The notes: generated from the letters alone by a model not told the origin. A DNA stretch of 64,000 nucleotides from Takakia lepidozioides (GCA_030704615.1 CM060734.1:6324001-6388000), one strand, 5' to 3'; positions 10,874 to 21,393 are shown, counted from the first letter of the stretch. A program made the numbers and translations.

Positions 10874-11005
10874 ATTGCACCGAGTTCAGGGTTTATGACA
10901 AATTATATGGAAATTTCATGATGCGCAGGATATGAAAATATTGCACCGAGTTCAGGGTTTATGACAAATTATATGGAAATTTCATGATGCGCAGGATATG
11001 AAAAT
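10874..11005. repeat. Perfect or near-perfect 66-bp tandem duplication
   Basis: Unit 10874-10939 (starting ATTGCACCGAGTTCAGGG, ending GGATATGAAAAT) is repeated at 10940-11005 with no difference that I can see, so it is recent. The second unit runs directly into transposase coding sequence (MKIRHLLDPMHIEKNV). Confidence 0.92.
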
Positions 11006-11786
11006 CCGGCACCTCCTTGATCCCATGCATATTGAGAAGAATGTGTGCTCATCACTTATTCGTGTACTGGCAAACTTAACCCGGGGGAAGAAGAAACGCG
11101 GCGGTGATTCCCTTGGTGTGAGGCGAGAGCTCCAAGCCCAAAACCGTATGCCACGACTATGGCCCGAAGCTAACGGTGTGGAGGTGAACAATGCTCCCAA
11201 GTGGAAGTATAGGGCGCCAACTTGGACTTGGACTTGGACAAAGGAGGAATACAAGCAAGTGCGGACCACAATACGAGCTATCCGGACCCCGACCGGGTAT
11301 GACGCATCTCTACGCAACAAATTTGAGGATGCCACCACTATCCATGGTTTGAAGTCTCATGACTACCACAATATTTTGCAAGATATCCTTCCCATTGCAA
11401 TACGAGGGACACTCCATGAGGGCATTCGAAAAGCCGTCTATCGACTTGCTGATTTATTCCGTTGGATTTGCACAAAAGAGATGGACGAGGCGGATTTTCC
11501 ATGAATGAAGGAGGAGGCGGACACGGTCTTGTGTATGTTGGAGATGCATCTTCCCCCTAATTTCTTTGACATCCAAGTGCATTTGGTAGTGCACTTGGTG
11601 GAAGAGGCGGAGATTGCCGGACCGGTCCATGCTCGGTGGATGTACTTTCTAGAGCGTTATATGAAGGAGGTCAAGGCACACGTGCCGCAAAAGGCACATC
11701 CCGAGGGTAGCATGGCGGAGGGGTACACATTGCAAGAGGATGCAGCCATTGAGACCATTTCGCCATTGGCTCCGGAGTGGAGTTGA
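10998..11786 (+). pseudogene. CACTA transposase, C-terminal half with DUF4218
   Basis: Begins MKIRHLLDPMHIEKNVCSSL, the conserved LRHNLDVMHIEKN motif of tnp2. It continues through TTIHGLKSHDYHNILQDILP and IAIRGTL, then DUF4218 motifs FFDIQVHLVVHLVEEAEIAG, PVHARWMYFLERYMK and PEGSMAEGY. A single TGA at 11502-11504 interrupts it between ADFP and MKEEADTV; the frame is the same on both sides. Role by family: part of the transposase. The missing stretch between ADGVNPH (9205) and this segment would have held the central residues. Confidence 0.88.
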
Positions 11787-12762
11787 GGCTGCAATGGCCG
11801 CGGGCGAGGTGGTGTCGTCTTTAGTGCAAGAGCTTGCGAGAGGGCCATCTCAATATGCCATTTCATTCTCCTCAATTTGGATTCATGGTCGTCATTTTCG
11901 CATCCGTTCTCTTGACATGCGTCGGAAGACCACATCTGATTCCGGTTTGTGTGCAACATATTGGCAAGACTCCGTGTCAAGCACAAGGGACATTCGACCC
12001 GAGAGAAGCAAGCTTGAATATATTGGGGAGCTTGATGCCATTTTGCAACTCGAGTATGATCACCATCGCCCTATTCTTTTCAAGGGGAGGTGGTTCCAAC
12101 CCCACATTGCAGGCCCAAATGCAACCCTCTTGCCTGACGAGTGTGGCTTCATGCGGGTCAACACTTCCAGGATCACGCCCTCTACACACAAGTCCAATGA
12201 ACCATTTGCATGGCCGAAGGACATTGAACAAGTCTTTTTTTCCGAAGACAACACTAGATCGGGCAATTGGAAGGTGGTTGTACATGCTAGGCCAAGAGGG
12301 AGACGCATTTACCATGGCGAGGGATCAAACCGTTGGGGTGGTGATGAGGCCGAAGTGGCCGAAGCAACCGAGGTGAACAAGGTGGCCGATGCGGATGCGA
12401 ATGCGGGAGATGATGCTTCGTGGATAGAGGCAATTGAAGACACTGCCTTGAACAATGTTGGAGGAGATCAAGTGGTTGATGCGAATATTGCGCCGGAGGA
12501 GGAGGAGGAGGACGAAGACGAGGATGACAATGAGGATAATGACGAGGATGACGATGACGATGTACAAGAAGAGGAAGATCCTATTGTGCCACCTCCTATT
12601 GACCCTCCGGTCGTGCAAGAGCCATATGAATATATGGATGATGATTCAGCTTCTGATCATGACTCTCTTGAGAATGGTCAATATAGTGACTTCGATGAGG
12701 ACAATAGACAGGAGTTAGAGCTTGATGAGGAAGATGATGTCCCTCCCGATGACATGATGTAG
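11740..12762 (+). CDS. CACTA transposase C-terminal region with DUF4216 and acidic tail
   Basis: The ORF overlaps the end of the DUF4218 frame by 47 bp in another frame, so it probably belongs to the same protein after a frameshift. It reads WIHGRHFRIRSLDMRRKT, LEYIGELDAILQLEYDHHRP, ILFKGRWF and EQVFFSEDNTRSGNWKVVVH, the DUF4216 pattern (G-x-x-F-x-T...K-T-Q-N-S-G; Y-x-G-x-L; V-x-L-F-x-C-x-W). Residues about 245-285 are a run of Asp and Glu, then PIVPPPIDPP and a long acidic tail. The acidic end is typical of this class. It remains open for 340 codons although the rest of the gene is broken. Confidence 0.82.
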   Translation: MQPLRPFRHWLRSGVEAAMAAGEVVSSLVQELARGPSQYAISFSSIWIHGRHFRIRSLDMRRKTTSDSGLCATYWQDSVSSTRDIRPERSKLEYIGELDAILQLEYDHHRPILFKGRWFQPHIAGPNATLLPDECGFMRVNTSRITPSTHKSNEPFAWPKDIEQVFFSEDNTRSGNWKVVVHARPRGRRIYHGEGSNRWGGDEAEVAEATEVNKVADADANAGDDASWIEAIEDTALNNVGGDQVVDANIAPEEEEEDEDEDDNEDNDEDDDDDVQEEEDPIVPPPIDPPVVQEPYEYMDDDSASDHDSLENGQYSDFDEDNRQELELDEEDDVPPDDMM

Positions 12763-12844
12763 TATCCACGCGGCACATTGTTACAAGGCAAACAGGGCAA
12801 CTACTTCGGAACCAAATTGACCAACCAAGAGGATGTCTCACACC

Positions 12845-12901
12845 ATGATGTACAACAATTTGCCAATATGACAAGAACAACTGCAAATTGTTGTATATCA
12901 T
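12845..12901. repeat. Inverted repeat, 19-bp arms
   Basis: Arms 12845-12863 (ATGATGTACAACAATTTGC) and 12883-12901 are inverse copies with one mismatch, separated by 19 bp. The pair could form a hairpin in the 3' untranslated part of the transposase unit. Function unknown. Confidence 0.8.
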
Positions 12902-12970
12902 AGTGATAGACGTCTTTTTGTCAATATGATTTTGAAGTACTTGCACTCCAATTTCACCGGCCTCCATTTA

Positions 12971-13102
12971 TCCCCATACTGTGAGGGGATGCACATGTTT
13001 GTGATGACATGTGCTAGTACGACTATTAGGGCTAGCACCGAGCTATTTGCATCCTACGAGTTCTCGCGAGATGCTTGGGACCTCCAGATACAGCATGAGT
13101 AG
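12971..13102 (+). pseudogene. Second SET-like C-terminal fragment
   Basis: The frame FVMTCASTTIRASTELFASY, then EFSRDAWDLQIQHE, stop at 13100-13102. It matches FVMTCACTTIPAGSELFASY and EFSDKAWDERVHRE at 7735-7840, the end of the SET-like ORF. Only this last part is present, preceded by PYCEGMHM in the same frame. Two copies in one element suggest an internal duplication, or a read-through of two related genes. Broken and short, so listed as a pseudogene fragment. Confidence 0.7.
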
Positions 13103-13354
13103 GATGTGTGTGACAGAACTAGGGTTGCTTTGAGACCGGGATCGCGTAGAAGGGCATTGTAGATATTCTCATGATGCACTTTGGATACATTTGATTAACC
13201 GATTGATGTGAATATTTCTTCTTGATGCTTATCTTTTGAGACTTTGCATTGGTGATCTGAACATACTTAAGCACATGTGGACCAAAGATGAGCTTGAACC
13301 AAGTTCATTCAATGGGTCATTCAAGTGATGAACATAACTACGTGTCGTACTGAT

Positions 13355-15500
13355 GGAAAACTGTGTTTCGCCTGCACATGATCTTTTTTTAGTTCCATTC
13401 TCCAACCATATGCTTAATGATGGCATATGCAATGTGCGTGCAAAATTTCGCAGCAAAAAAAAATCATCTGGACCCAAAACCATATTTTCTTCCCTCATTT
13501 GCACTCCAAGATTAAGTTCTCTTCAACTTCATGCACTCTTCATAGAGAGTTCTGCAATAGTGACCCAATAAAAAAAAAATCGTTTTTTTTTTGTCCAATC
13601 TTTTGCATGGATGTAGTAGTCCAAAGTCTGAAAGAGCAAAATAAAGCCAAAAATAAAATCATTACGCCCCTCAAATCCGCAATCCTAGATATTCTAAATC
13701 ATAATACTTATTTAAAATTCATTAAAATTCTATTTAATCAGAAATGGTTCTATTAGTGACTCCGTGGGGGTCGCTACTACTATCAGCGCCTTCCCTGAGG
13801 TCGCTTCAAGTCCCTAAACAATAACCCGACGCTGTTAACAGCGACCCCTAGGCCGTCGCAGTCAGTTTTGTTTGTCCATATTTTGGGGGGTGTTATCAAC
13901 GCCTTCCTGGGAGTCGCTTCAACTTCCTAACAATAACCCGACGCTACTTAACAGCGACCCATGGGGGGTCACTGTGAGTATTTTTGCAAAATATTTTTGG
14001 GGTGCGATCAGCGCCTTCAGGGGGGTCGCTACAAGTCCATACAATTAAGTAACCCGACGCCGGTTACCTGCGACCCCCTAGGGGTCGCTGTCATATTTTT
14101 TGCAAGTATTTTTTGGGGTGCTATCAGCGCCTTCCTAGGGGTCACTTCAAGTCCCTAAACAATAACCCGACGCTGATTAACAGCGACCCATGGGGGGTCG
14201 CTGTGAGTTTTTTTGTAAAATATTTTTGGGGTGCTATCAGCGCCTCCCTGGGAGTCGGTACATGTCCCTACGCTAACCCAACGCTGGTTAATAGCGTCCC
14301 CTTGGAAGTAGCTGCTTGTTGTTGTTGTTGTTTTTTTTTTTTTTTTTGGTTTTTTTTTTTCCCATATTTGTGTTGGGTGCTACCAGCAACTCTCTGGGCA
14401 TCGGTTGTAGTTCCCAAATATTTTACTGGGGGTGTTTAACAGCGACCACGAGGGGGTCGTAGGTGTTTTTTCTTTCGCCATGTTTCCTGGGGTAGTGCCA
14501 TCAACGCCCGGGCGGTCGCCGCCAATTCTATTTGGGTTTCAAGATAACCCGACGGTGTTTGGCAACGACGTGTAGGGTGTCGGATCCGGTCGACTGCACA
14601 TGATTTTTTTTTAATTCCATTCTCAAGCCATATGCTTAATGACAGCGTCTACAATGTGCGTGCCCTCACTACTGGGTCATGAAGTGGTGCAGAAGGTGGA
14701 ATTTGGTGTGAACAACTCCCAAGATTCCTACACCCATTTCAGAGAACGAGATTGAGGTACACGTCAGGCCATCCAAATACAGACGGAAAACTGTGTTTCG
14801 CCTGCACATGATTTTTTTTTTGTTCCATTCTCCATCCATATGCTTAATGACAACGTGTGCAATGTGCGTGCAAAATTTCGGAGCAAAAAAAAATCATCTG
14901 GACCCAAAACCATATTTTCTTCCCTCATTTGCACTCCATGATTAAGTTCTCTTCAACTTCATGTACTCTTCATAGAGAGTTCTACAATAGTGACCCAAGA
15001 TTTTTTATTTTTTTATTTTTTATTTTTTATTTTGTTTTGGTCCAATCTTTTGCATGGATGTAGTAGTCCAAAGTCTGAAATCAAAGAACAAAATAAAGCC
15101 AAAAATAAAATCATTATGCCCCTCAAATCCGCAATCCTAGATATTCTAAATCATAATACTTATTTAAAATTCATTAAAATTCGATTTAATAAAAAATGGT
15201 TCTATTAGTGACTCCCTGGGGTCGCTACTACTATCAGCGCCTTCCCTGAGGTCGCTTCGAGTCCCTAAACAATAACCCGACGCTGTTGACAGCGACCCCT
15301 AGGCCGTCGCTGTCAGACTTTTTTGTCCATATTTTTGGGGGTGCTATCAGCGCCTTCCTGGGGTCGCTTCAACTTCCTAACAATAACCCGACGCTGCTTA
15401 ACAGTGACCCATGGGGGGTGGCTGTGAGTATTTTTGCAAAATATTTTTGGGGTGTTGCGCCTCCCTGGGGGTCGGTACATGTCCCTACGCTAATTACCCG
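13355..15500. repeat. Tandem duplication of about 1.43 kb in the right subterminal region
   Basis: The block starting GGAAAACTGTGTTTCGCCTG at 13355 recurs at 14785. Both copies run through the same 400-bp unique part (GTGCGTGCAAAATTTCG, AACCATATTTTCTTCCCTC) into the GTCGCT repeats. A partial third copy is at about 14590-14665. The second copy differs by small indels in T-rich tracts. Confidence 0.88.
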
Positions 15501-16160
15501 ACGATGTTTAACAGCGCCCCCTAGGGAGACTGTTGTTGTGTGAATGTTTTTTTTCTTTTCTTTTCTTGTGTGGGGTGCTACCAGCGACTCCCTGGGTGTT
15601 GGTTCGAGCTCCCAAATATATATTGGGGTGCGCGTAGCGACTGCTTAGGGGTCGTAGTCAGCTGTTTAGTTATTTGTTAATAGCGACTGTAGAGAAGTCG
15701 GTAGGATACCGTCCATTCAGGGGTCGGTTACGGGTTTCCTGCTCAAAAATCAGACTTTAAATTGAAATTAAATAATTAAAAATCAAAATCAGAACTTTAA
15801 TAATCAAATTTCCCCGTTAAAGCGACGCCCAGGACGACGGTAGACAGTGTTAAAAAATATATTTGGTTGGCCCGGAGGTCGTTTGGGGGGGAAAAACCCT
15901 AATCCGACCCCAGAGGGGTCGGATGGGGACCGTCGGCAGGGGCGTCGCAGGAAGAAACTGATGGGAAATCAACCCCGCGGTATTAGTGACGCCAGGGGGG
16001 TCGGTCCCAATACATAGTCATTTTGGGATCCTCATTTTGCTAGGATTTCAGTATAGCGACCTCTTAGGGGTCGGTATAATACCGACCCCTGAATAGCGAC
16101 CCTCTTGGCGTCGCTAATAAGTGGGGTCGCACGGTGCCGCGCGCGCCGGGCCGTGGGCGT
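13750..16160. repeat. Right subterminal repeat array of the CACTA element
   Basis: Many copies of a roughly 120-130-bp unit. The order is CAGCGACCC...GGGGTCGCTG, a TTTTTGG-rich stretch, GGTGCTATCAGCGCCTTCC, then GTCGCTTCAAGTCCCTAAAC and AATAACCCGACGCTG. The paired GCGACCC and GGGTCGC make frequent short palindromes. The last 350 bp before the terminus have denser, more varied copies (for example GGGTCGGTATAATACCGACCC). These are likely transposase or accessory-protein binding sites by analogy with other CACTA elements. Confidence 0.87.
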
Positions 16161-16170
16161 CGTAACCCCC

Positions 16171-16192
16171 CCCCCTTTTTGCAGTAGTGTCA
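16171..16192 (-). repeat. CACTA right terminus plus possible TCA target copy
   Basis: A poly-C run then CTTTTTGCAGTAGTG ends at 16189. Read inverted, this is CACTACTGCAAAAAG, the expected terminal motif. TCA follows at 16190-16192. No matching TCA plus CACTA end exists at the left, so the target copy cannot be confirmed. Confidence 0.88.
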
Positions 16193-16202
16193 TTAGCATA
16201 TC

Positions 16203-16780
16203 CTAAGCTGACCCAGAGACAGCTGTAACAATTACACCGACGTGCTCCTCCCCAAGGTTTTCACCGAGAATAACTTCGTCAGGTAGATACGCCACAATCC
16301 GGCCCTCAGCGATGACGTCCATCTCGTCATTGAGAAGATTGCACATCTGATTACGGCAAGTATCTCTTCCTAATATATGATGTGCGCCTTTCTGACACTC
16401 GGCACTCTTCTTTTTTGTTGTCTCTTGTGAAACTTTTGTTCCTGCGCCTTCAACACCATCTGTATTGTCCTTCTGTATTGTATCCTCCAAAACATTCGTG
16501 CTCGCTCCAGCATCGGACAAGCACCCTCACCCTCCATTCGCACACGTTTCTCAACTTCACTAACTTTCCAGACAATCGGTGTCCCCAACACTTCTCCAAG
16601 AGTCTCCGTGTCTGGATGTGAATACGGCAAGCTAATTGACTCCATTCCATGTATCATGGTTTTCAATATGACGCTCACTAAACTACTAGAGAGACGTCTG
16701 CCATGACAAAATCCCTCTCCAAACGTATTCAGACATGTACCCTCAGCGGGGGCTGCTATTTCATGAGCCATGAGCGGCAT
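16203..16780 (-). pseudogene. Plant-transposon-type protein fragment (DUF8039-like)
   Basis: Two overlapping minus-strand frames together read as one broken protein. The upstream frame has VSVILKTMIHGMESISLPYS, HPDTETLGEVLGTPIVWKV; after a frame change near 16510 the other frame has KGAHHILGRDTCRNQMCNLL, MDVIAEGRIVAYLPDEVILG. The patterns LPYP...TLG-x-AL-G-x-x-V-A-W and CxLL...V-A-E-G-R-I resemble a module found in plant transposon-associated proteins, which I associate with DUF8039. That name is from memory and uncertain. The 3' end is 14 bp from the CACTA terminus, so the CACTA element may have inserted into or beside it. Confidence 0.45.
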
Positions 16781-17183
16781 GAACCGTGAGCAGAGTCGTA
16801 AGTGTCGAAAAAAACATGAGCAGGACTATTTTCCGGAAATGAGTGTCCGCGGGAATAGGGTTGAGGGTGTCACGGTCATAGGGGGAGAATGACCTCCCGA
16901 TGAAGGAGATTCGGCAATGTTTTTTAGAATTACATATTGAAAGGCAATGTTTCACAAATGGTAGGGTGGTACTGCTCTGTACAATGGGGGCCCATTTCAG
17001 CCTACCAGCCACTTGCAAAATCCACCCCCACTCCCAATCCCAAACGAAATGAGGAATGATGCATTCTGGGAACGATGGATACAGAATAGACCAAAAAAGA
17101 GGGCACAATGGGGTTTTTATTGATCCACATGAATTGCATTTGAAGCACGTCTACTATGCTGATGGTGCAAACAAATCTATAGC
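16781..17183. other. No gene recognised between transposon fragment and solo LTR
   Basis: Non-coding. A 29-bp sequence at 16747-16775, at its left border, is also found at 43548-43576. The right part flanks the solo LTR and carries its 5-bp target copy (ATAGC, 17179-17183). Confidence 0.45.
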
Positions 17184-17911
17184 TGTCGCGCCCCTTTGCC
17201 TTGAGGGCAGGGGGTCGGGACACAAGAGGGGCTGCCCCTGTGGTGGGGGCAATGGCAACAATAGATGCAGGGGCTGAAGCACCCTTGAGTGCCCAAGGCA
17301 CTCAAGGAGGCGGAGGCGCTCATTAGGTGGAGCCCCGCACACCGGGTTGCGGTGGGGGTGGTTCCACGAGGGGTGGTGGTAGCTTAGCGGGACTTAGTAG
17401 GGGTGGCATAGGACTCACCATGGGGGCGGAGACCTTGTGGTGGGAGTCGTGGGGAGTCTTGGGACTCATCACGGTCCAATGGGACCGTGGTGGGTGGGCC
17501 AAGACTCACCGCGACTCATCACCGGGAGTTGAGGTTTTTCGTGGTGGTTCGCCATAAAATGGCATGGTTGTTTGTGAAACCCCCGCGGACAGTCACAGAA
17601 GTATATATAGGGAGTAGTAACCCCGAGAACGGTGCAAGCCCGTTGGTGACCAAAAACTAGTGAGTAAGCGTGCGAGCCGGAAAGCGACCAAGGTGTAGGG
17701 AGCTGTTCCGGACTGCCATCGACCAAAGGGAATTTCCACTTGGCCCACAAATTGAGAGAGGGTCTCGTGGAGGAGTAAAGGGGGACCGTTATGTCCTGGT
17801 GAGCAGCCGAAGCTCCGAGTTGGCCCGGCGGCCAGTTTGGGAGTTAGACGCGCGCATCAAAGCAAGTAACTATGACTTGAAGGGGAGCTTACTGAAGTGA
17901 GGTGCGCGACA
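17184..17911 (+). mobile_element. Solo LTR of chromovirus element C family
   Basis: This 728-bp LTR begins TGTCGCGCCCCTTTGCC and ends GGTGCGCGACA. Both flanks carry ATAGC (17179-17183 and 17912-17916), a perfect 5-bp target duplication, so it arose by insertion followed by LTR-LTR recombination. It has TATATATAGG near 17610 in the forward direction. It lies 26 bp beyond the stop codon of the minus-strand CCQW gene, in its likely 3' untranslated region. Confidence 0.95.
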
Positions 17912-17937
17912 ATAGCCCTGTGCCTTCTGAATATAAG

Positions 17938-18501
17938 TCACGTTGTGAACGAGACTTCGACTGCTTTGAAAACTAGCTCATGAGTCATCGGGCTCCTCCA
18001 GGTAAACTGGATTGCATCCGTTGTACCGCCCCTGTTGATGTTCACCACAATGTCGTGCCCTTCAATCATACCACCATCGAATATGGAAAGCTTCACGTTT
18101 TCGTCGTCCACACCAATACGAATGTCCCCATACAATGGAGAAGAGGAGCGCACTCCTTCAGGAGTATACGTCTCTCCGATGGAATCCACCCACGTCCACT
18201 GGCAGCAGTTCCACCGTAACAGCAAAGCAGTGCGCATTCTTCTGCATGGGTACCTGTCGTAGTTGGGAAAATCGGAATCAAGGATGCGTAGGAGCCACGG
18301 ACTCCTCAGACCAAGATCGTCACCCCGCTTAAAGGCGTAGTGGCCTGGGATATACTCAAAAGCTGACAATGTTTCTACATTCGCCCCACTATCTTCTGTG
18401 TAAACTGTGTGCCAGATAACGATGTCTCCCGATGTGGCCGAATACATTGCATAATTGAAGCCTCCATAAGGGCAGTTGTCCCGGTTCCAGAAGCACGACA
18501 T
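17938..18501 (-). pseudogene. CCQW-family protein, copy 1, 5' part cut off by element A
   Basis: A 187-codon frame, intact from ATG at 18501 to TGA at 17938. Landmarks: NYAMYSATSGDIVIW (near residue 15), RTALLLRWNCCQWTW (near 90), LYGDIRIGVDDENVKLSIFD (near 120) and MTHELVFKAVEVSF at the end. I do not recognise the family. Two other copies in this window (42829-43548 and 54037-54460) share these blocks. No signal peptide or membrane segment is evident, and the pattern of alternating hydrophobic residues suggests beta strands. The apparent ATG lies 1 bp from the element A target site. When A is removed, the open frame continues upstream into 42667-42816 (minus), so the true gene began there. 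Function unknown. Confidence 0.7.
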
Positions 18502-18506
18502 CCTTG

Positions 18507-20942
18507 GTAGTGTGAATGCAGAGGAGTAACATTAAAAAATTTGTTGTTACTTGTTCAGCTTCTGCATTTCTACAGGACAGGGGATCTGATACCAGCGGGA
18601 AGGAATTTGAGCTATCCTTGTGAGGTTATTAGGAACAACATGGGAACATTGGGAAACGCTTGGCCAGGATATAGCCTAAGTACCTACAATTTATCATCCA
18701 TCCATGCTTTATCATCCATGAGTATGAACGAATGGCCAGGTGTGCTTCTCATCCGAGTGATGAATGAACTTCATCTATGCGCGATGGCAGGGAATGCCCT
18801 ATGGGGTGCCATGAGCAGAAGAACGAGCAAGAGTGCGTGTAACAGGGAGTGCGGGAAGAAAAACACTTGGAGGTTCTGCTGCGGGAAATGGAATGAGCAG
18901 GGAGAGTAGGAAGAAACACAAAGAGGAGATTCTGCTGTGAGTCAATGGTGCCGCCATCTTCGTGGTAATAATCAAATTCTGGAGGAGATACTTGTAGGGA
19001 GATTGGGTAGCTTAGGGCTTGCCGGAGGATGATCGTACAGGGAATAGCTTGGAAGAGTTGTGCTCAAGCCAGGTGAAGGGAGGCGGTGCTGTCACTGATC
19101 TTGTGCAACCACCAAAGCCGCCATTGCCTTGATGTACATAATCATGGGAGGATGAGCTTGCAAGGGAAACGGCCAGCTGCCAGAGAACAGGGAGGTGGGG
19201 TTGCTGGCACAATCAATGGTGAGTTAGGATGAGGAGCAACTCGACATAACGAGCATCTGCCAAAGCGAATGAAGGATTGGCTTGTGGATGGTGACTCAGG
19301 TTATCTGTAAGTAAGGAGGTAAAGAGTGGAATGTACAAATGCAGGAAGCTTTCAGATAATCACTGTCTTCTTGCTATAAGATCATATCAGATCTTAGGGT
19401 AGGTTTGCTTAGATAGTGAGGTAGGGTAGTTAGTTGGCAAGCTACAGGGGTGTTGCCATAGGCTGAAGCAGGGCCGTCATGACTTAATGAACACTGGAAT
19501 TGTCAAATCCAGACGAGAAGAGGAGTTAAGGTAGCTGCTGGCGGAGATGGTGAGGTGCCATTTTGGCAGGCAGACCCACCGCTTCACCTGGAGTATAAGA
19601 CATATAAGTTCGTAGACACGAGGCTTCTTTTTTTTGGCACTTAGGAATCATTGTTGTGAAATTTTGGTAGAGACTCTCAAACTGAGAGCGTGATGAGGAC
19701 AGGAAAAAAACTTTGAAAATGGGATGGAGACTATGGACTTCAAACCAGGATGGGGTGGAGATGAATGGATCTGATGCACATGTCTGTAGGAGTGCTGATT
19801 GAGGGCAGATGTAGTTCACCCACAGTGACAGAATGCTTGTTGTTTGTTTTGTTTTTGTTCCTTTGGCTTCAGTATCATGAATCTACATACAATGCGGCTC
19901 TGGGATTTTGATGATTAGATGTAAATGCAATCCAGTGTAGTTGATGTGAGCACTAGTGAGGGTTAGCTGTAATCTCTTGAAATCAGAAAGAGGAAGAGGT
20001 GGATGGCTGATACAAAGAGTAGGGCACATTGAATGAATATGCTTGCACACTGTAAGACAATCAGATTCCAAGTTTAATTACTAGAGGTGGATGGGGCTGC
20101 AAACTGACACTGATGTAGAGTTTAGAACTGGTTCAGAGTGGACTCGGCATTTGAACTCTGTTGGTTCAAATCTAAAAGTGCAAAAGTGAGCTGTTGGGGT
20201 GTGTAGATGCAGATCTGTAGAAGGGTTGGGAACTGACTAACAAACTGGGTTGTCCCTGGAGGCAAATGGTGTGAAGGGTCTGTTTTGGGTGAGAGAAAGA
20301 CTGATGGAAGAGCTGATCATGTCTTGTGTGACCAAGGTTTGATTCCAAGGCTGGATTCACTGGATACATGGCTGAATGTGTTTGCATTGCATGTAGATAG
20401 GCTGCTGGTTGGAAGAAAATGAGCCAGGGAATTTTACAGCAGGAAGGAGAGAGAAAAGGTTTGGGAAGGGAGAGAGCTGCTTAGTAAAAGGGGTAACGAG
20501 GGATGGTCAACTGGGAGATAGAGGAAAAACCATGACATCTGCAGAGAATCACTAGGCTTGTAATTCATGGCAGATCTGAGTTGCCTTTCTCTTATCAGTG
20601 ATCTCATTACAAAAGGGGTTTCGACGTGTGTTGCTCAAGGGTGATGCCCACATGGGTCGCATTTAGCTCCGTCATAGGGCTGGTTGTATCACTGAAAACA
20701 TCACAGCAGCACCATTGGTGCTGCAATTGTATAAAGATTGTGTAAATCATGAACAAGAAGGATTCAATCCCCTACATGTTTTCTCTTCCGCTGCGGCGTG
20801 AATGAGGATTTATGAACTCTGATCATGAACGATAGGAGGGAAACCCATAACCGTGTGCCGCTGGTAGATTGCTAGGTTGTTCTTTTTACTGGAAGAAGTA
20901 CAATTAGAATTACACAGGAGGGGATTTATGCCCCCTTCTTTT
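18507..20942 (+). mobile_element. Element A 5' LTR
   Basis: Matches 40217-42666 along its length with scattered substitutions. It starts GTAGTGTGAATG directly after the target copy CCTTG, so the first T of the expected TGTAG is missing. At its end the last nine bases seen in the 3' LTR (CACACTACA) are also missing: CCTTCTTTT runs straight into the primer site GGTATCAG. ORFs inside (such as 18541-18909) are LTR sequence, not genes. Confidence 0.94.
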
Positions 20943-20953
20943 GGTATCAGGGC
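20942..20953 (+). promoter_or_regulatory. Element A primer-binding site
   Basis: TGGTATCAGGGC matches the initiator-methionine tRNA primer site TGGTATCAGAGC with one difference. It abuts the 5' LTR end with no gap. Confidence 0.85.
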
Positions 20954-20990
20954 TGCGCTGAATCTTGAAACTATTAGCTAGGGATCTTGA

Positions 20991-21320
20991 TTGGGATTGG
21001 CTGGTTTGATGGCAGGCAGAGACCACACGCTGACTCCTGATGAACCAAGTATTGGAGATGTGCTTATTTGCTTTAGCCGACGCTCAGCAAATGCCTATTC
21101 AGAGCCTCGTTTGTACTTCTTCAACCCTCCTTGGAGAATAGCTGATGGTGATTTATGTCTTAGGGTGATACATGCTGGAGGTAGAACAACCATTGTGCTT
21201 TGGATAAGAGAGTTAGGAAGGTGGGAGAAGATAAACACCATGGCACGAGAGGTGACATGGGGAGGTAGAGTAGAAACGTTGAGAAATGGACAGTGGGAGT
21301 GGTATAGAGGTCAGCATTAG
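20991..21320 (+). CDS. Leader ORF of element A, upstream of gag
   Basis: An open frame of 109 codons between primer site and gag. The first ATG is at 20991 and a second at 21009 (MAGRDHTLTPDEPSIGD). It contains YFFNPPWRIADGDL and is rich in Trp and Arg (RELGRWEKINTMAREVTWGG, then QWEWYRGQ). No domain recognised. It ends about 70 bp before the gag ATG in another frame. It could be a short leader protein or the remains of the gag N-terminus. Element B also has a long open leader (26022-26519), with no similarity that I can see. Confidence 0.45.
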   Translation: MGLAGLMAGRDHTLTPDEPSIGDVLICFSRRSANAYSEPRLYFFNPPWRIADGDLCLRVIHAGGRTTIVLWIRELGRWEKINTMAREVTWGGRVETLRNGQWEWYRGQH

Positions 21321-21393
21321 GGGTGTTGCAGGAAAATTTAAGATCAGAATTAGGTGTTAAACCAGCTTTGAACTCAGACTAGAGTGTAGAAGA

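Larger units (their letters stand above)
5478..16189 (+). mobile_element. CACTA (En/Spm) DNA transposon, decayed, left end truncated
   Basis: The right terminus is clear. The sequence ends CTTTTTGCAGTAGTG at 16189, the inverse of CACTACTGCAAAAAG, a typical CACTA terminus, followed by TCA as a possible 3-bp target copy. Subterminal arrays rich in GCGACCCC and GGGGTCGC lie at both ends (5478-5880 and 13750-16160). Between them are tnp2, DUF4218 and DUF4216 transposase pieces on the plus strand, a proline-rich ORF and a SET-like ORF. No CACTA terminus is found at the left; the element simply abuts piggyBac sequence at about 5478, so its left tip was deleted. Stops, frameshifts and loss of the transposase middle make it non-autonomous. 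Confidence 0.88.

Noticed and set aside
12325-12718. ORFs antisense or shifted to the acidic tail of the CACTA protein
   Set aside because: Open only because of the GA-rich acidic codon run.
18541-18909. ORFs in element A LTRs (also 40252-40608, 19526-19819, 41215-41544)
   Set aside because: They occur in both LTRs at the same place and have no family features. They are LTR sequence, not genes.
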